DNA of 64,000 bases from Chlamydoabsidia padenii (lineage: Eukaryota; Mucoromycota; Mucoromycetes; Mucorales; Cunninghamellaceae), in contig JAIWND010000015.1 in NCBI GenBank assembly GCA_025330725.1, forward strand, positions 734,105 through 798,104, given 5' to 3'. The position numbers and the translations under genes are program-made. The notes under the pieces were generated by a model. The model did not search any database. It was not told the origin of the DNA and saw only the letters and a program-made list of their open reading frames with translations. Positions 24,305 to 37,903 of the stretch are shown here, in pieces. The stretch's first letter is position 1, and the number at the start of each line of letters is the position of its first letter.

Positions 24305-25214
24305 ATGATTTATTCACCAATGACACATCTTGCAATATCCCCCAAACAATATAACAAGTATGACAGGTGGTCTACGGCATGTGCTGCTTTACCATTCGAA
24401 GGACGAAATCGACGGGAAAACGCTTTTTCCCTCGGGGCGGTCACTAGATTGAATGGTTTATCTGCGATGGATGCGTTGCCAAAAACTGGTGGAGGCTTTG
24501 AAGGCTCTGGAAAATGGGGCAGTAATATATTCGGCTGAACATGGTGAATATGTGCTGGTGGTTTCTCCTCTCCTGGTGGTTTCTCTTCTCCTATTTATAA
24601 CAGCGAACAACTCCACACATGCGGAAATTTGCGGTTTACTTGGTTTGACAGCAACAAGCCCTTATCGAATACTATATTCCTGTAGATGAATCAATGGCGA
24701 AAGGCAACCAGGTAAGAAGATATGATATGATGGTAAGAAAAAAGTATGAATCGATGTCTAATCTGCTTTTATACATATATATATTTACTACTAGTATGAT
24801 GGTGATGATGATGATGATGATGATATGCTCTCTAATGTCACTATCAATTATCACATCCGAATAACATGCGACTACCATCTCGAAAATGTGCCTGACAATG
24901 AACAAGACCCTGAACAGAATTCCTGGATGATAATTGAAAAACTACAAAAGCTGGACGAATATGGCGGGACATTGATAGACCCGTACCTGACGAAATAAAC
25001 ATCGACCCCTTCCTACACATCGTTTGACTCGTCACTTGGATCTGGATTACATTGGTGGGACTTGAAGCAACGTGTACAGACCCTACCTCTGATCATCAGT
25101 AAAGAATTTACAAGGAACGATGATGTTGATGTGCAAATTCTCATCAAACTCGGTCATCCTGTCTTCCTTTGGTGTTTGGTTTGGTCCTTATTGGTTGCTA
25201 TCGACTTGTTCTAG
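24305..25214 (+). pseudogene. Decayed spliced gene of unknown family
   Basis: Coding-like sequence is present but does not form one frame. About 24305-24540 reads as two competing frames. After a tttgacag acceptor, 24652-24711 encodes ALIEYYIPVDESMAKGNQ and ends at a gtaag donor. The next exon (about 24795 on) starts with an Asp run and continues MLSNVTINYHIRITCDYHL to a stop TAA near 24996. In the same frame after this TAA another 72 codons stay open (for example LHWWDLKQRVQTLPLIISKE) to a TAG at 25212. This looks like a gene with an internal nonsense codon and upstream frameshifts. I do not recognise the family. An unseen intron over the TAA is the alternative. Confidence 0.45.
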
Positions 25215-25811
25215 TATAGAATAGATTAGTTATACAAATCTTTAAATTGCATTATATTATATTAATCTAATAAACACTTCTTGTACAAAAAGTTTGGACT
25301 TCTATGCAATGCGCTCCGTTAAAAAAGCGGGATTTGAACATACTTCTCCATTCGTGTGACACAAGATCATCCTTGATAATACCTTACCCATCACTGCAAT
25401 ACATGTCCGCGCCTTCCCGAGTAAACCTTCCTCCGTCTGAACTCTATTACCATTTTTATTTTCATTGATGTTTATGGGTGATGAGGCCACAAGTGGCCGC
25501 AAAAAATTGCTATACACCCATAAGGATGAATAGACGGGTATTGGTTATAGTTTTCAACCAGCAATAAACCAGCATCAGTCGAGACCTCACTTGCATGGTT
25601 ATGCCCGAGCACAAGAATGAAGAAAAAGTTAGCTTTCGTGTTTTGTGGATCCTTTTTATACTTGCCTGGGACATAAAAGAATTATGGGTCAGAAAAGGCT
25701 CGTTTGCATTGAAACCATTTTAAATCCCCGCCCACTATATCACCCCCTTTTTTGTTAAAAGTGCGGCGGCCCTTTTCCTTTACTTCTCTTTCATTATACT
25801 TTACTTTTACC
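25215..25811. other. Intergenic with two promoter-like motifs
   Basis: GCGGGATTTGAA occurs at 25327-25338, not near a called start, and TTTTAAATCCCCGCCC at 25718-25733 upstream of PDS5. No gene is seen. Confidence 0.45.
25718..25733 (-). promoter_or_regulatory. PDS5: Promoter-like motif upstream of PDS5
   Basis: GGGCGGGGATTTAAAA on the minus strand lies about 80 bp before the PDS5 ATG, in opposite orientation to the gene. Confidence 0.5.
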
Positions 25812-28800
25812 ATGTCAGAAAATGAAACCCTGGCTGTATTGTCTGCCCATGGTGGTGAAGCATTAGTTGGGACTGAAGTGATGAAGACAAGCTCCTTGGT
25901 TGAACGTTTACAGGTATAAAAAAAAATCGCCCATTAAACAGTTGATTCACAATACCTTTTTATTCTTCTTCTTCTTTTAGGAACTGCATAAGGAACTACA
26001 GACATTTGAGCAACAACGAGTAGATCTACCTTCCTTGGCATTTATATCTAAACAACTGGTCCACGAACAAATCTTGCAACATGACAGCTCTTTAATCTCT
26101 ACCTTGGCGTGCTGTTGCATCGTGGATATCATTCGATTACATGCTCCAGAGGCACCTTACAACAATGCTCAACTAATGGTACAGTATAATGAAAAAGAAG
26201 AAAGGCTGACAAGTAGTTTGTGGGGGCACACGCAAGCAACATGACTCATTCAAGCCTTTTTTTTAAAATAAAATAAAAATAGGACATCTTTTATGCGTTT
26301 ACAACTGAACTTGGCAAACTGGGTGAAAACAACACACAAGAATCGAGCCATCGCAAGTATCTTTTGGAACGTTTGGCAAAAGTAAAAATTTTCGTCATCA
26401 TGGTCGACTTGGAACAGGCACAAGATATGGCGATACAACTCCTTCAACAATTCTTTGAAACAGCAAAGAATATACCCAAGTCCACCTCTTTGTATTGTAA
26501 TATACTGGATATCAGGATTAGTTTGATCGAAAACATGGACCTGTCAAAAGATGCTTTGGAACTTGTACTAGGATGTTTAGCTGGTGGCAAAAATGTGGTG
26601 GCAACTCAACAAGGGATGGCTATGGACTTATACACTAGTACCTCTCTCACACTTCAAAAGGCTGTATTTCAGGTAAAAAATACACGATTTGATATTGAAA
26701 GCAGTAAGGTTAAAAGTACCAACTTTTGTTGTTGTTGTTTTACTAGCGTTTTGCCAAAATTATGGAAACGGCTGCTCAACCTGGCCAAAATGATATCGAT
26801 GACTTGAAACGATGGCTCCAACTGATTCATTCAATCTACTTTGTCGAACCTTCCTTGTTGCTCAATGTTATCCCCCAAATACAACAAGCTCTGGAAGAGG
26901 ATAAACTGGATGTGCGACAACTGGCGATGGAAACTATTGGCACTATGCTCTCCAATCAATCACCGGCACTGCTCCGCGACTATCCTGGTGTATGGAGATC
27001 TTGGTTGGAACGATCAAAAGACAAATCAACTGTGATTCGGGAAAGTTGGGTGGAACTTGGATGTCTCATATATCAGCATCATCCTGATACTGTAGCTGAT
27101 GAAATAAATGGTAAGAGGGTATTAAAAAAGTACAAGAAAGAAAGCCATAGATGAGTATATATACGTCTATGTTTTCCTTCATCCCTTCCTTTTTTATTTA
27201 TGTATCACTTTGTTGGTTTGTTTTGATAGATCACTTGGTCGCCTTCTTTGAAGATCCTTCTGTAAATGTACGCTCTACTACCTGCCGTTGTATGGGCAAG
27301 TTTGACACTGATATTCTGGCCACCTACATATCTAATCAGGTGCTAACTTCTTTATCTATACGTTGTATTGATTCCAAGGTAAAGTCATACTCAACCCAAA
27401 TGCTCAAAGTTTACTAATACTTTTGTTTTGCTATATGCTGTATATCTAGACTATTGTGCAAGATGCAGCCATGAATGCTTTAGGAACAATCTATGCCAAG
27501 CTTTACTATAAGTTGTAAGTTACAACTAAATGGAAATGGCATAAAGTAATTTTTTTTATCGGTGTAACCTATAGGGACTCTCTCTCAATCTGGAACAAGT
27601 TTGGCTGGATCCCGTGCAAGCTGTTTAACGGGAATCATACAAAAAACTTAGCACTGGAGTAAGTAATACAATAGAAGATTCATATTGTTTTAATGATGTT
27701 TACTAACTTTTTTTTTATCAATCAACATCAATGATAGAGCGACATTGGATGACACAATACTGAAATACATAATCCCGACAAATTTAGACGATGATGAACG
27801 AGCAATACGGCTTATCAACGTCTTTATGTCTTTTGATGAAAAGGCAACTGATTCCTTCTCCTATTATATTGACCATGGTAAAAGGTAAAGAAAAAAGAAA
27901 CGAACAACCATTCAACATCATTTATACTAACATCATTGACATTCGATATTAGACTTGTCGCATTACTGCTAAGGTTTATCGGTAGCTGTAATGACAAAGT
28001 AGGCACTCGAGATGGAATGTATGGTATAAATGATGCTTACTATCTATATTGTATCTATTTAGGAAACGGACCCTCTACTGGCCACCAACAATGAACAGAA
28101 TGAAACTGATCAATTGATAAAACGAATAGCACGTAAAGTATATATATATGTATATATATATATATATAATGCTACATGAATACATAATCTCACAATGTTT
28201 AATTTATCATTATAGGCCGATTTGATAAATCTGATCTGGTGAGCAATTGCTTAAAACAAATTCGCCATATGGCCGATCAAGGTGCCACCGACTATCTCCG
28301 ACACTCCGTTGATGAAGGAAGCCATCACACAGATATATGGGAAGCACAGGTAGGGTAATATGATAATCAAAAGATTAAAACTCGTAACTGACATTCTGTT
28401 TTTTTTTTTTTCTCGACTTAGAATTCCTTACTAAAACTATTCGAACAACAGGCACCTGAACTACTGGATCCGTGCAAGTGGATACTTGATCGAACTCATT
28501 TATTGGTCTTGGACAAGTCAATCGTGCCCCATTTGTATGAAATGCTCGGAACTCTTATGGATAACCCACAGCCCATGTCCTCAGAAAAGAACTCTGCCTG
28601 TCAAGATTTATGCAAGGTAAACTATTAAAACCTAGGGGTGAAGGATGTCATAACGTAGCAAACTTTTTACTTTTACTCTTACATAGATAATTGCTGTCAA
28701 ATTTCCTAGAATGTGTATACCATACACTAATCAGCTTATTGGACACATCATGAACAAGACCACTGATTTGAAAGGTAAATAGATATGATAAAGGCAGCAT

Positions 28801-31001
28801 AAAGGAATAGGCATATAAAGGGTTAAAACACGGGTTTAATGTTACCTTTTTTGAACATGTCAAGTAGATATCAGCTTGGAAATTCTAGCATCGACTATGA
28901 AACATTGCCACACTGATCTCGCTCTGGATAGGTAAGAAGATATTTATTACTAGGTAGATAATGAAGATACTGACGAGCTTTTTTTTTTTTTTTCTTTGCA
29001 AGTGAATCTCAGGACATGCTGTTATCTTTTGCGACTTCTGGATGCCTTACTCAAGCCAAGCATGCCACCGAAATTTTATGCACTGCTACAAATTTGAACC
29101 TGGTGTGTGCCGAGCTATCCGAGGTAAGTTGGGATGTATAACATTGTGTTATGGTAGGATCCGTAGATAACTAATGGACTGTACTCTTACTTGTATCTAG
29201 GTGCTACTGGAGAACATGGATCTCAACAATACTATGATCCAGCAAACACTGGAAAGCTTGTCTGTAGTCTCTCTCTATTATCCGTTGCTACTCGAAAATC
29301 ACTTGAAACATATCACAAGCTTTATAGAGACAAACTATCTTAAACACAAACTTGTCTCTTTGGTATGTTGGGGGATATTAGTTATACCAGACTTGACACT
29401 CATCAATCCACCTTCTTTTTTTTTTTTCTATGTAGGATCCGAGAAACAATTGTGAATGGAAAGACTTTGCCGACCTAGAGGACATAACAAAGCAGAAGGT
29501 AACAAAGTATATAAAATGAAGGACAAATTATATTTAGTTGATCGTATCGCTCTTTATTTGATTCACTAGCTGGTTGCGTTACCCATCTTATCGAATTACC
29601 TTTTGGGGATGTCCAATATAAATCAAGTCGTCGTACCGGAATATGTTGCTCATGTATTCTCTATACTCTGGAATTTGGTGGAATCGAAATGTGATACAGC
29701 AGTAGAGAATGGAACCAAGTAAGTTAAAGATATAGAAAAACTAAAGATTGATACTTAATTGTCTCTAATTTTCTCTTTTCCTTTGATTATGCATAGTGCG
29801 GCGGAAACATCACAGCTTCGTATACTGGCAGGATGTACCATTATAGAATTGGCGGAAACCCCGGCTTACCAGACTGCTTTGGACGTCATCCAATTCGAGC
29901 ACCTTGCTCTCTTGCTACAGGTAATAACAAAATTATACTAGTATAAGAGAATCTAACCTTTTTTTTCCTGATATGCTAGGACTCATGCTACTTTGTACGA
30001 CTTCATTTTGCTGAATTCATCATGCAGGGTCTAGTAAAGGCCAAAATTAGTCCTCAATATCAGATCCTTCTATTCTTATGTGCATTCGAACCCGAAGATG
30101 CCCTCCTGCAAAAAGTAAGTCATAATCTAGAAGTACTAATTTAACTAACCAGTCTTTTTATATACTTATCCAGGTAGGGAAGTTTATTCATACACGAGCA
30201 AACCAAAGTAAATCAGGTAAAACGTTTAAATTACTACTGTTAGCTAAAATTGACATTCTCTTTTTTGCATGTCTTGCAGACATACTCGGTCCTTTATTTG
30301 GCATAGATCGATTCATCCATCTCCTGGCCCATCATCCTGACTTTGAAACCTCTGATGATGAATTGTGGTTATTCAGCCGCTACTTTGAATTCTATCTCGA
30401 CTGTGTCGCCACTTCTAAGAACACCAAGATGTTATATTATCATTTACAGCGGATCAAGATTTCCCTGGATTGCTACGACGAGGAAAAGACTTTGGTAATT
30501 GATTATATATACGAGTGGAAACTATCTGTGATACTAAACTTTGATTGTCATTTAGAACTCCCACATACTCAGTGAACTTGCAATGATACTACTGGAGCAC
30601 AAAGCAAATAACTACAACTGGCAATTGGCACCTAGTACATCGTCTAAACTTGACTTCCACTCCAAGCTTTACAAAGTATTGCCAGATGGTGCCATTCAGA
30701 AACGGGTAACATATTTGAACAAATAAAAAAAAAAAAGGACAATATGGTGATAAAGATGATTTTATATAAATGGCTAATCCTCGACTTTTTTTGATATTAT
30801 CACTTGTAGGCAATCGAAATGACATATCTTTCAAAGGAACTAAAGTTGAAACTGGCAAAGACATTCTCAAGAAAACAAAAGAAAACGGTCAGGGGAAAAA
30901 AAATCACTCTGTAATGTACTGACTATCTTAGAATCTTCTTAATTTAGGTTGCCCCTGTAGAAACCCAAACATCAAATAAACGACACAAGAAAACAAGATG
31001 A
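25812..31001 (+). CDS. PDS5: Sister chromatid cohesion protein PDS5
   Basis: A gene of about 20 short exons. Verified early joins are 25812-25913, 25981-26178, 26283-26672, 26747-27110, 27230-27378 and 27450 on. The last exon ends at 31001 (RHKKTR). The protein is a HEAT-repeat solenoid of about 1200 residues, of family size. The N-terminal block matches PDS5: LVHEQILQHDSSLISTLACC, then DIIRLHAPEAPYNNAQLMDI and HRKYLLERLAKVK. Later exons keep alternating hydrophobic helices and end in a basic tail. PDS5 binds the cohesin subunit Scc1/Rad21 with Wapl and Eco1 partners and controls cohesin loading, release and acetylation. I did not check every one of the small exon joins, so isolated frame errors could remain. 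Confidence 0.9.
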
Positions 31002-31747
31002 TTGAATACTTTATGGTCGAATAGAATAGAATAGCACAAAATAGTATAACAGGGATATTTACACATAGGAACAGCTTTTATCATTAGTATAGACATATCC
31101 AACTAGTATCACCTTAATTGTACAAAATAAAATAAAAAGCGACAACTTGTCTCACTATTTGCTCACACATAAACTCTTGTTTATTTATCTTGGTGCACAT
31201 AAGGTGGGCGGTTTACATAGGAGGTCGGAGTTGCCTCTGCATGAATAACAAAGTATTCAATCCCCTATCCCAATTCTCGACATCCCGCGTAGACTCAAAC
31301 AAACACCTGGATCTGGGTTAAATAAGGAATCCTCTTATTATAAAAGATGCATTAACATCTCGGTGAACAGTGATTATTTCGGATCAGACTTGGGAAATGC
31401 GCCAACGGTATGTGTAGGCTGACAGAGGGAGGGTCGAATTGGTCCAATTGCTGTGTGTGAAATCGGCGGGATTCGAATTATGAATCTTGATTTGCATAAA
31501 TACCCCTGACTTTTCCGCAGTCAATATATCATATCTATTGATAGATGTGTGAATGTAAACACTATCGTTCACTAAATTATAATTAAAGTATATTGAATTT
31601 ATACAGCAATAACATTATCAAAGACATCATGATAATAAAATTCAAACTGTCACTTGGAGTAGAATGGCGACTATGGTTTTTATTAAGTCAAGATACGTCA
31701 GATTGTTCATAATAAACTAAACTAAACTAAACTAGATGTTGACTATT
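31002..31747. other. Intergenic between convergent genes
   Basis: It contains one GGCGGGATTCGAATTATGAA element near 31463-31482, the copy of the motif closest to a tRNA B-box in reverse, and a short ACTAA repeat near 31718. No gene is seen. Confidence 0.4.
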
Positions 31748-34146
31748 TTATAATTTGGACGACTTGGTGGGCACCATATCAGAAGGGACTTCAATGTCGA
31801 TACCAGTTATAACTTGTTGAGCAAACGTTTTTCCTTGACGATCGATAACCATAGAGCTGAGACCACCACCACCTGATGTTTACAGAGTTTTTTTTTATAT
31901 GAAAAAAGAAAAGAAAAGAAAAGAAAAGTTAGTGTTTTAGTTCAAAGCATCAATTCATGAGGGATCTTACCTAAGGAATGGGTGAGCACAAAGTTTAATG
32001 CATGAAGGCCAGGTAATTCAAATCTAGTGACAGATCCCTTGCACAGATGTTGCATGTAATCCGCCACTACTTTTTCTGTCAATGATCGTTTGATATAAGG
32101 CAAGTATTCCGGTCGTCGGGCAATGATTCCTGTTTGAAAGGGGAAAAAAATGGCATGTTAGTTTTTGGTGTATTAGTATTTTTTTTTTCTATGTAACCTA
32201 CCAACATTTGACACATCACCCTTGTCACCACTACGTCCATAAGCTAGGTTGATCAGTTTTGTTTTCACCAACGTTGTATCATGATTGATTTTGGGAAGAG
32301 GAATACTAGGCAATACAGGTGGAGAGGCGAATGTTTGATTTTGATCCCAAGCACCCCATGCTACAGTCTGATGTGATCCATCGCCGACAGCTATTTTGGT
32401 TTGAATATCTGTTTTTGGCACCAAACATGGAAAATGAACCAAGTTGGGAACTGGTTTGGGTCGTCCTGATCCACCTCCGGTAATACCAGGCGCCATACAG
32501 GTAGCAGACTTGAGATAACAATCAAAGAGATCATTAGTACAGGATAGAGGAGATTACTATGTGGTGAGCTATATATACTTACGGGAATAACCTCCATAGC
32601 AAATAGTCGTAAAGCCGCAGTATCATCATGATGTCCAGTAAGTCGCAACATTACTTCTCGGGTATCACCACGTTGCCCATTCGCACCATAAATCGATTCA
32701 CTACCAAGAGCTTCCATGTTGTAGTTACGGAGGGGAGCTAAGCCGCGTTCTTTGAGCATACCAGTGACACGTTTGTAAATGGCTTCGCCCACAGCAAGAG
32801 CCTAATCGTTATTATAATAGTAATTATAAAAGGGAGAGAGAGAGAGTGAGTAATAAAAAAAAATTGTATGAATGATTACGATTACCTTATCCTTTGCTTC
32901 GGCACCACCAATCAAGAGTTCACCCGACAACTTCCATCCATCCAAGAATATACCTGAGCATTTCAACCAAGGAGTAGGCTTGAATCCTTTTGCACCTTTT
33001 ACCAAGACCCGATTGCTTCCGACTTGACTAAGAGAGACTTGACGCATATCCAGGATGACATCTGGTAAAAGATAGAGAGAAGGATCCAAGATTTCATACA
33101 AGATTTGTTCAGATACCGTACCAGGTGAGACCAGACCACCAGTTTGTTCGGGCTTGGTCACCACAAAATCCCCGCTGCGTTCGAACTCCACGATAGGGTA
33201 TCCCATGTTACTGTAGCCACCATAAGGAGAAAAGGCAGCTTGACGCCAATCAGTAAAGTTTCCACCCGTGGCATGACAGCCGCATTCAATGATATGACCA
33301 GCCAAGGACGCAGACGCCATCAAGTCATAGTAGTTGGATTGACTGGTTTGCCACTGATATTCATGCATCAAAGGACCCACCACCAGCGCCGAATCGACCA
33401 CCCGCCCTGTCACCACAATATGAGCACCTTGATCCAGAGCAGCAGCAACAGCCTGAGCACCCAAGTAAGCATTCATGGACACGATCGGATCATCTTTGGC
33501 AGGCATACGATCAGCATCCTTGGTATGGTTGACAGGAGAGAGGGTAGAGAATGAATGGATCTCTTTGAAGCTTTCCAGAGTGGGGGATTCCTTTTTGTCG
33601 GCCAAAAGATCATCACCATAGACTGCCGCCACCTTGATATCCTTGATGTTCATCTTGACCAAAAGTGCTTCGATGGCTTCCTTGCATCCGACAGGGTCAA
33701 GTCCACCGGCGTTTGTGATCACCTTTGTTCCATTTTTCACCAAGGCCGGAAGTTGAGGACGAAGCACCAAGCTGATAAATTCATTCACAAAATCGATGCC
33801 TTTTTCACCTTTTCCTTGCATAATACGACGCTGTCGGCGAGCAGCAAGAATACCCATGGTCACCTCTAGTAGTAGTTTAAAAAAATAAAAGATAAAAGGT
33901 TAGTTAACATCCTTGCTCCTTTTTTTCATATGTATCATTTACCTGCAAGATAATCGGCAACAAGATAATCAAGATTAGCACCTTCATGTTTGACGAGTTG
34001 GGCAGCAGCAGCAATAGAGTCACCCCCTACAAACAAGAAGGACAGTGGTTTTGGGTTAATTGTAACTTCATTCTATTCTTAATATACTTACAAAAAGCAG
34101 AGTAGCAGCCAATGCGTACAGGTCGTTGTTTGGTTGGGTTGTGCAT
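31748..34146 (-). CDS. AtuA/DUF1446 family protein
   Basis: About seven minus-strand exons running from MHNPTKQRPVRIGCYSAF (start 34146) to the stop at 31748. The N-terminal half is the AtuA-like DUF1446 domain: WGDSIAAAAQLVKHEGANLD, YLVADYLAEVTMGILA, ITNAGGLDPVGCKEAI, YLGAQAVAAALDQGAHIVVTGR and HIIECGCHATGGNFTDW are family hallmarks. The C-terminal exons (LAYGRSGDKGDVSNVGIIAR) form the second AtuA-like domain. Bacterial AtuA belongs to acyclic terpene utilisation; the reaction done by the fungal relatives is not established, so I assign family only. The gene is divergent from prolyl-tRNA synthetase, sharing a 600 bp promoter region. Confidence 0.85.
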
Positions 34147-34311
34147 TGTAGTGTATTGGGTGTAGTATTTATGGAAATAAAAAGATAAAGAAGGGAAAGG
34201 AGTGTTGCCAATTAGGTTGACTTTTTAAAGCAAAAGCAAAAAGAGAAAGGAAGAAAGGAAAAAAGAAAAAAGAAAAAAGTGTGGGGAAACGATTTTCATA
34301 TGAGTGTGACG

Positions 34312-34330
34312 TTCGGGTTTTCAAATTATT
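34312..34330 (+). promoter_or_regulatory. Promoter-like motif in the AtuA/ProRS divergent region
   Basis: TTCGGGTTTTCAAATTATT lies 166 bp upstream of the AtuA-family start. It is a weaker match than most copies. Confidence 0.3.
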
Positions 34331-34645
34331 CATTGCTTGAACGATATAACCTGTATTTTAGAAAGGGGTGCATTGATTAAAAGGTAGTTTGGAATAATCT
34401 TGCTGTTAGAAGCATTGTCTTCACAAACGAAAGAATGATAACCATATACTGTTTGTAAATAGTGATGGCTTCAATCAAAAAGTGAGCGAGTTTCAGGTAT
34501 GCCTACTAACTAGTCATCCAGTTTGTTCCCAAAAGGGAAACACCACAATAAAACGAACCCCCCCCCCATCACCTAACTCATGAACCTGCATTAACCTGCA
34601 CTCTATTTTTCTCTCGGCTGGTGACAATGAGCCAGGGCCAGGTAA

Positions 34646-34665
34646 GTCGGGGATTAAAAATAATC
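34646..34665 (+). promoter_or_regulatory. Promoter-like motif upstream of ProRS
   Basis: GTCGGGGATTAAAAATAATC ends 77 bp before the chosen ProRS ATG (34742). Its spacing supports that ATG over the alternative upstream ATG at 34627, which lies before the motif. Confidence 0.45.
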
Positions 34666-34741
34666 TGTCCTGTTTAAACTTTTTTTTTTTCTTCCTCTTC
34701 CTCTTCTTCTTGTTCGTTTTTATCCACACCTTGATTCTCAA

Positions 34742-36903
34742 ATGCAGGTCAATCTTATCCGATCACCCTTACGGAACCTAACAACTTGGCAAAGGTCAAA
34801 GGCTTACACCACTCAGGTAAGATTAACTGTACCATTTAATAAAAGTACCTTCAGCTAACCAAATACTCTTCGCTATTTTATTTTTATGACAGGCCCGCCA
34901 CTGCCTGTCACGACAATTCCTTCCTCTCACCAAAGAAAGCACATTGGCTTACACTGAAAATGCTTCTGCTAGTCATGCTTACTTACTTCAAGCCGGTTTT
35001 ATTCGCCAGGTAAGTAAAAAGATTACAATAACAAGCTTAACTTGATATATTAACCAATATTTTATTTTATTTTTTACTAGTCATCTTCGGGCATCTACAG
35101 CTTACTTCCACTGGGCTTACGAACGATTGAAAAGATGGAACGGATCATTGAAGAAGAAATGAATGCTATTGGTGGTCAAAAACTTATGCTTCCCATGTTA
35201 CTACAAAGCGATCACTGGAAAGAAACAGGTCGTTGGGATACATCCAAGGGCGAGGTGGGTCATATCATACTCTTTTAACAAACACTTGTCAAAGTACTCA
35301 CTCTTTTTTTTCTTTTTCTTTTTTTTACCTTTTATCCTGGAAACCAAAAGTTTTTCCGTTTAAAGGATAGGAAGGGGGTCGAAATGCTCTTGGCACCGAC
35401 TCACGAAGAAGAAATCACTGCATTGGTGGCGTCTGAACTACGGTCCTCCAAACAACTTCCTCTTTTACTTTATCAAATTGGCCGTAAATACCGCGATGAA
35501 CTTCGTCCAAGGGCTGGGCTTCTACGTGGTCGGGAATTCATCATGAAGGATTTGTATTCATTCGACAAATCGATAGAGGACGCATTTGCAACTTATGATC
35601 AAGTGGGTCAAGCTTATTCAAGGATCTTTAAACGTATTGGGGCACCCTTTGTAGTGGTAAGTAACTGAAAATAAAAGGTACATGTAAATACATTATGCTC
35701 ACTCTGTTAACTTTTATTTGTGTATATCATGGAACTGAAAAGGCAGAGGCGGATAGTGGTAACATTGGTGGATCGAAATCGCATGAATACCATTTGATCT
35801 CCTCGGTTGGCGAAGACACATTACTCACCTGCAAAGGATGTGGATATACAGCAAATGAAGAATTGGCGGAAGCAATTTACAACAACAGCAACGACTTGGC
35901 AACTCCAAGTACCAGCACCAACGAAAAGGTATTACAACTGTTTGATTTACGTCCATCGTTGGCTACTCAAATACAAGTTGCCACACTCTCTTATTCGGCA
36001 CAAGACTCCACAAAGGAAGGCAACAAAATAAACGGCGCATTGGCCATCATCACTCCTTCTCAAAGGTCGGCTAATCTACTCAAGGTGCATTCGGCTTTGG
36101 GAAAGTACTTGGAAGCAAACAATACTATCAATGACAGGGCAACTCTTGAATTCAACGCAGTATCTCCTGATCAATGGACACACAACAAGCTTATTCATGT
36201 CTTCCTGGATGATGCAGTCAATGGTGAACTCGCGTCAGCAATATCAGCATCAGCATCAACAACAGTAAAAATACATGAACCACGTCATTTCCGATTAGCT
36301 GAAGCAGGTGACGGCTGTCAACATTGTCATGGCTCACAATCCTCCTCTTTGGAAAGCGTCAAGGCCATTGAAGTCGCTCACACATTCTACCTTGGCACGA
36401 AATACTCTTCTGCTCTAGGCTGCACCTTCCAAGATCAAACACAACAAAAAAGTGGTGGTGGACGAACGGCAGAAATGGGCTGTTACGGTATTGGCATCTC
36501 TCGACTTTTGGCGGCAGTGGCGGAATCAAAAACAGACGACCGTGGTCTTATCTGGCCAACCTCGATTGCTCCTTACAAGGTTTGCCTGATTGCAACAGAC
36601 GATAAACGTGAAGAATTCAAACAGTTGGCCAACACACTTTATGATCAAATCAACGGGATCTCGGGATGGACTAACAATATCGTGATGGATGATCGCCGGA
36701 CTGGCTTTGGACGCAAGATGACAGATGCAGAAATGGTGGGCTACCCTTGGATTGTGGTGATTGGTCGCAAAGCATTTAACGAACAGAATCCGGTGGTGGA
36801 AATTCATCAGCGTAGACAGAATGCTCCCAACTTAAAACTGGATGTGCCTTTGCTGGATCTGGAACATTGGCTGACTGATAATCAACATTCCCTAGAAAAT
36901 TAG
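34742..36903 (+). CDS. Mitochondrial prolyl-tRNA synthetase (bacterial-type)
   Basis: Exons 34742-34816, 34893-35009, 35081-35254, 35351-35656 and 35743-36903 join in frame to 610 residues. The start [20 protein letters not shown] is Arg/Ser/Thr-rich without acids, as in a mitochondrial presequence; a spliced start at 34627 (MSQGQ) is the alternative. Class II motifs are visible: motif 1 near [17 protein letters not shown], motif 2 in [20 protein letters not shown] and motif 3 in [16 protein letters not shown]. The APTHEEE block and the C-terminal anticodon-binding domain ([12 protein letters not shown]) are also present, as is a bacterial-like insertion with CxxC and CxHCH-type cysteines. 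It charges mitochondrial tRNA-Pro. Confidence 0.92.
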
Positions 36904-37903
36904 TCTATCTACTAGTTGTTAAACACATAGTTTTAGATATAGATCTTACACTTTTATACTTTTAGCTATTATTGCTTTTACATTATCATTGTCATCATTA
37001 GATTGTATTGTACTGTACATATTAAAATCATCCCTTATAAATAAAAAAAGATTTTTGGTGGACTTTCCGCTGGACTTTTTATTCATTTATCTCTTAGATC
37101 AGTCAAATAGTCTATAGAAAACACGTGGTAAATGACAGTGTTGCATTTACATGATACTGAAACAGGTGCTGCTGTTCTGATTATCACATTAGGCTCTTCT
37201 TGATCGTGCACAATGCTTTCCAACAACACATTTTAAATCCCAGTTTGTCAGGGGTAACCATATTTGGTCTGTCTTTAATAAAAGTGATCAAGATTACAAT
37301 AGAATTTATAGTAATATTCTTCGTGAATTTATCATATTGAATAGTGTTTGTTATCTATCACCAATAAACAGCATCCCTTTACACCTTGTGGCCATTTAAC
37401 GACGAGGTAACTTCCAAATAAAGAAATGCGGCATATTCAAAACCCGATGGAGCCCTGTCAGTTAGTCATGGCCGAGAGAAAGGTAGTACTTGTTGGGATA
37501 GCGTCATTTGTATAGAGTTGAACGATGGCACGCATTAATGACAAAATTTTGGTTGATGGAAAAAAGGGTCTATGAGTACAAACCAAAAAAAAAGTCCGAT
37601 TTCAGGGAACACCAAAATGATACCACCTTTTGAAATATAGGATCATTTTGCAACATGTATTTGACAATCACATCATTTTTTACCTTAATGATGCCTAATA
37701 ACTTTTATATTCTCTGCGTGTACATCTATTTCACAAAAGAACTTTGAGATGATAACATATTCTCGGTGATGAGGTGCCTCCTGAGAAAAAGAAAAAAAGG
37801 GGAGCTTTAAAAAGCAGTAAGAGGAAGATCGACTTTTTTTTTTTTTTTTTTTCTTTGTACACCTCATTGACTTTTTCTTGTTGTTATTTTATATTCATCC
37901 AAA
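36904..37903. other. Intergenic, no gene seen
   Basis: It contains the ProRS 3' UTR, an ATTTTAAATCCCAG element near 37229 and a T run (37835-37852) before the MFS start. No ORF of substance is present. Confidence 0.4.

Noticed and set aside
31463..31482. tRNA gene suggested by a reversed B-box-like GGATTCGAA
   Set aside because: No A box, acceptor stem or anticodon arm can be folded around it.
31384..31572. Minus-strand ORF between PDS5 and the AtuA-family gene
   Set aside because: Short, no domain, and lies in a convergent intergenic region.
34627..34641. Alternative ProRS start exon (MSQGQ)
   Set aside because: It lies before the promoter-like motif; the ATG at 34742 is in frame, gives a good mitochondrial presequence and needs no extra intron.
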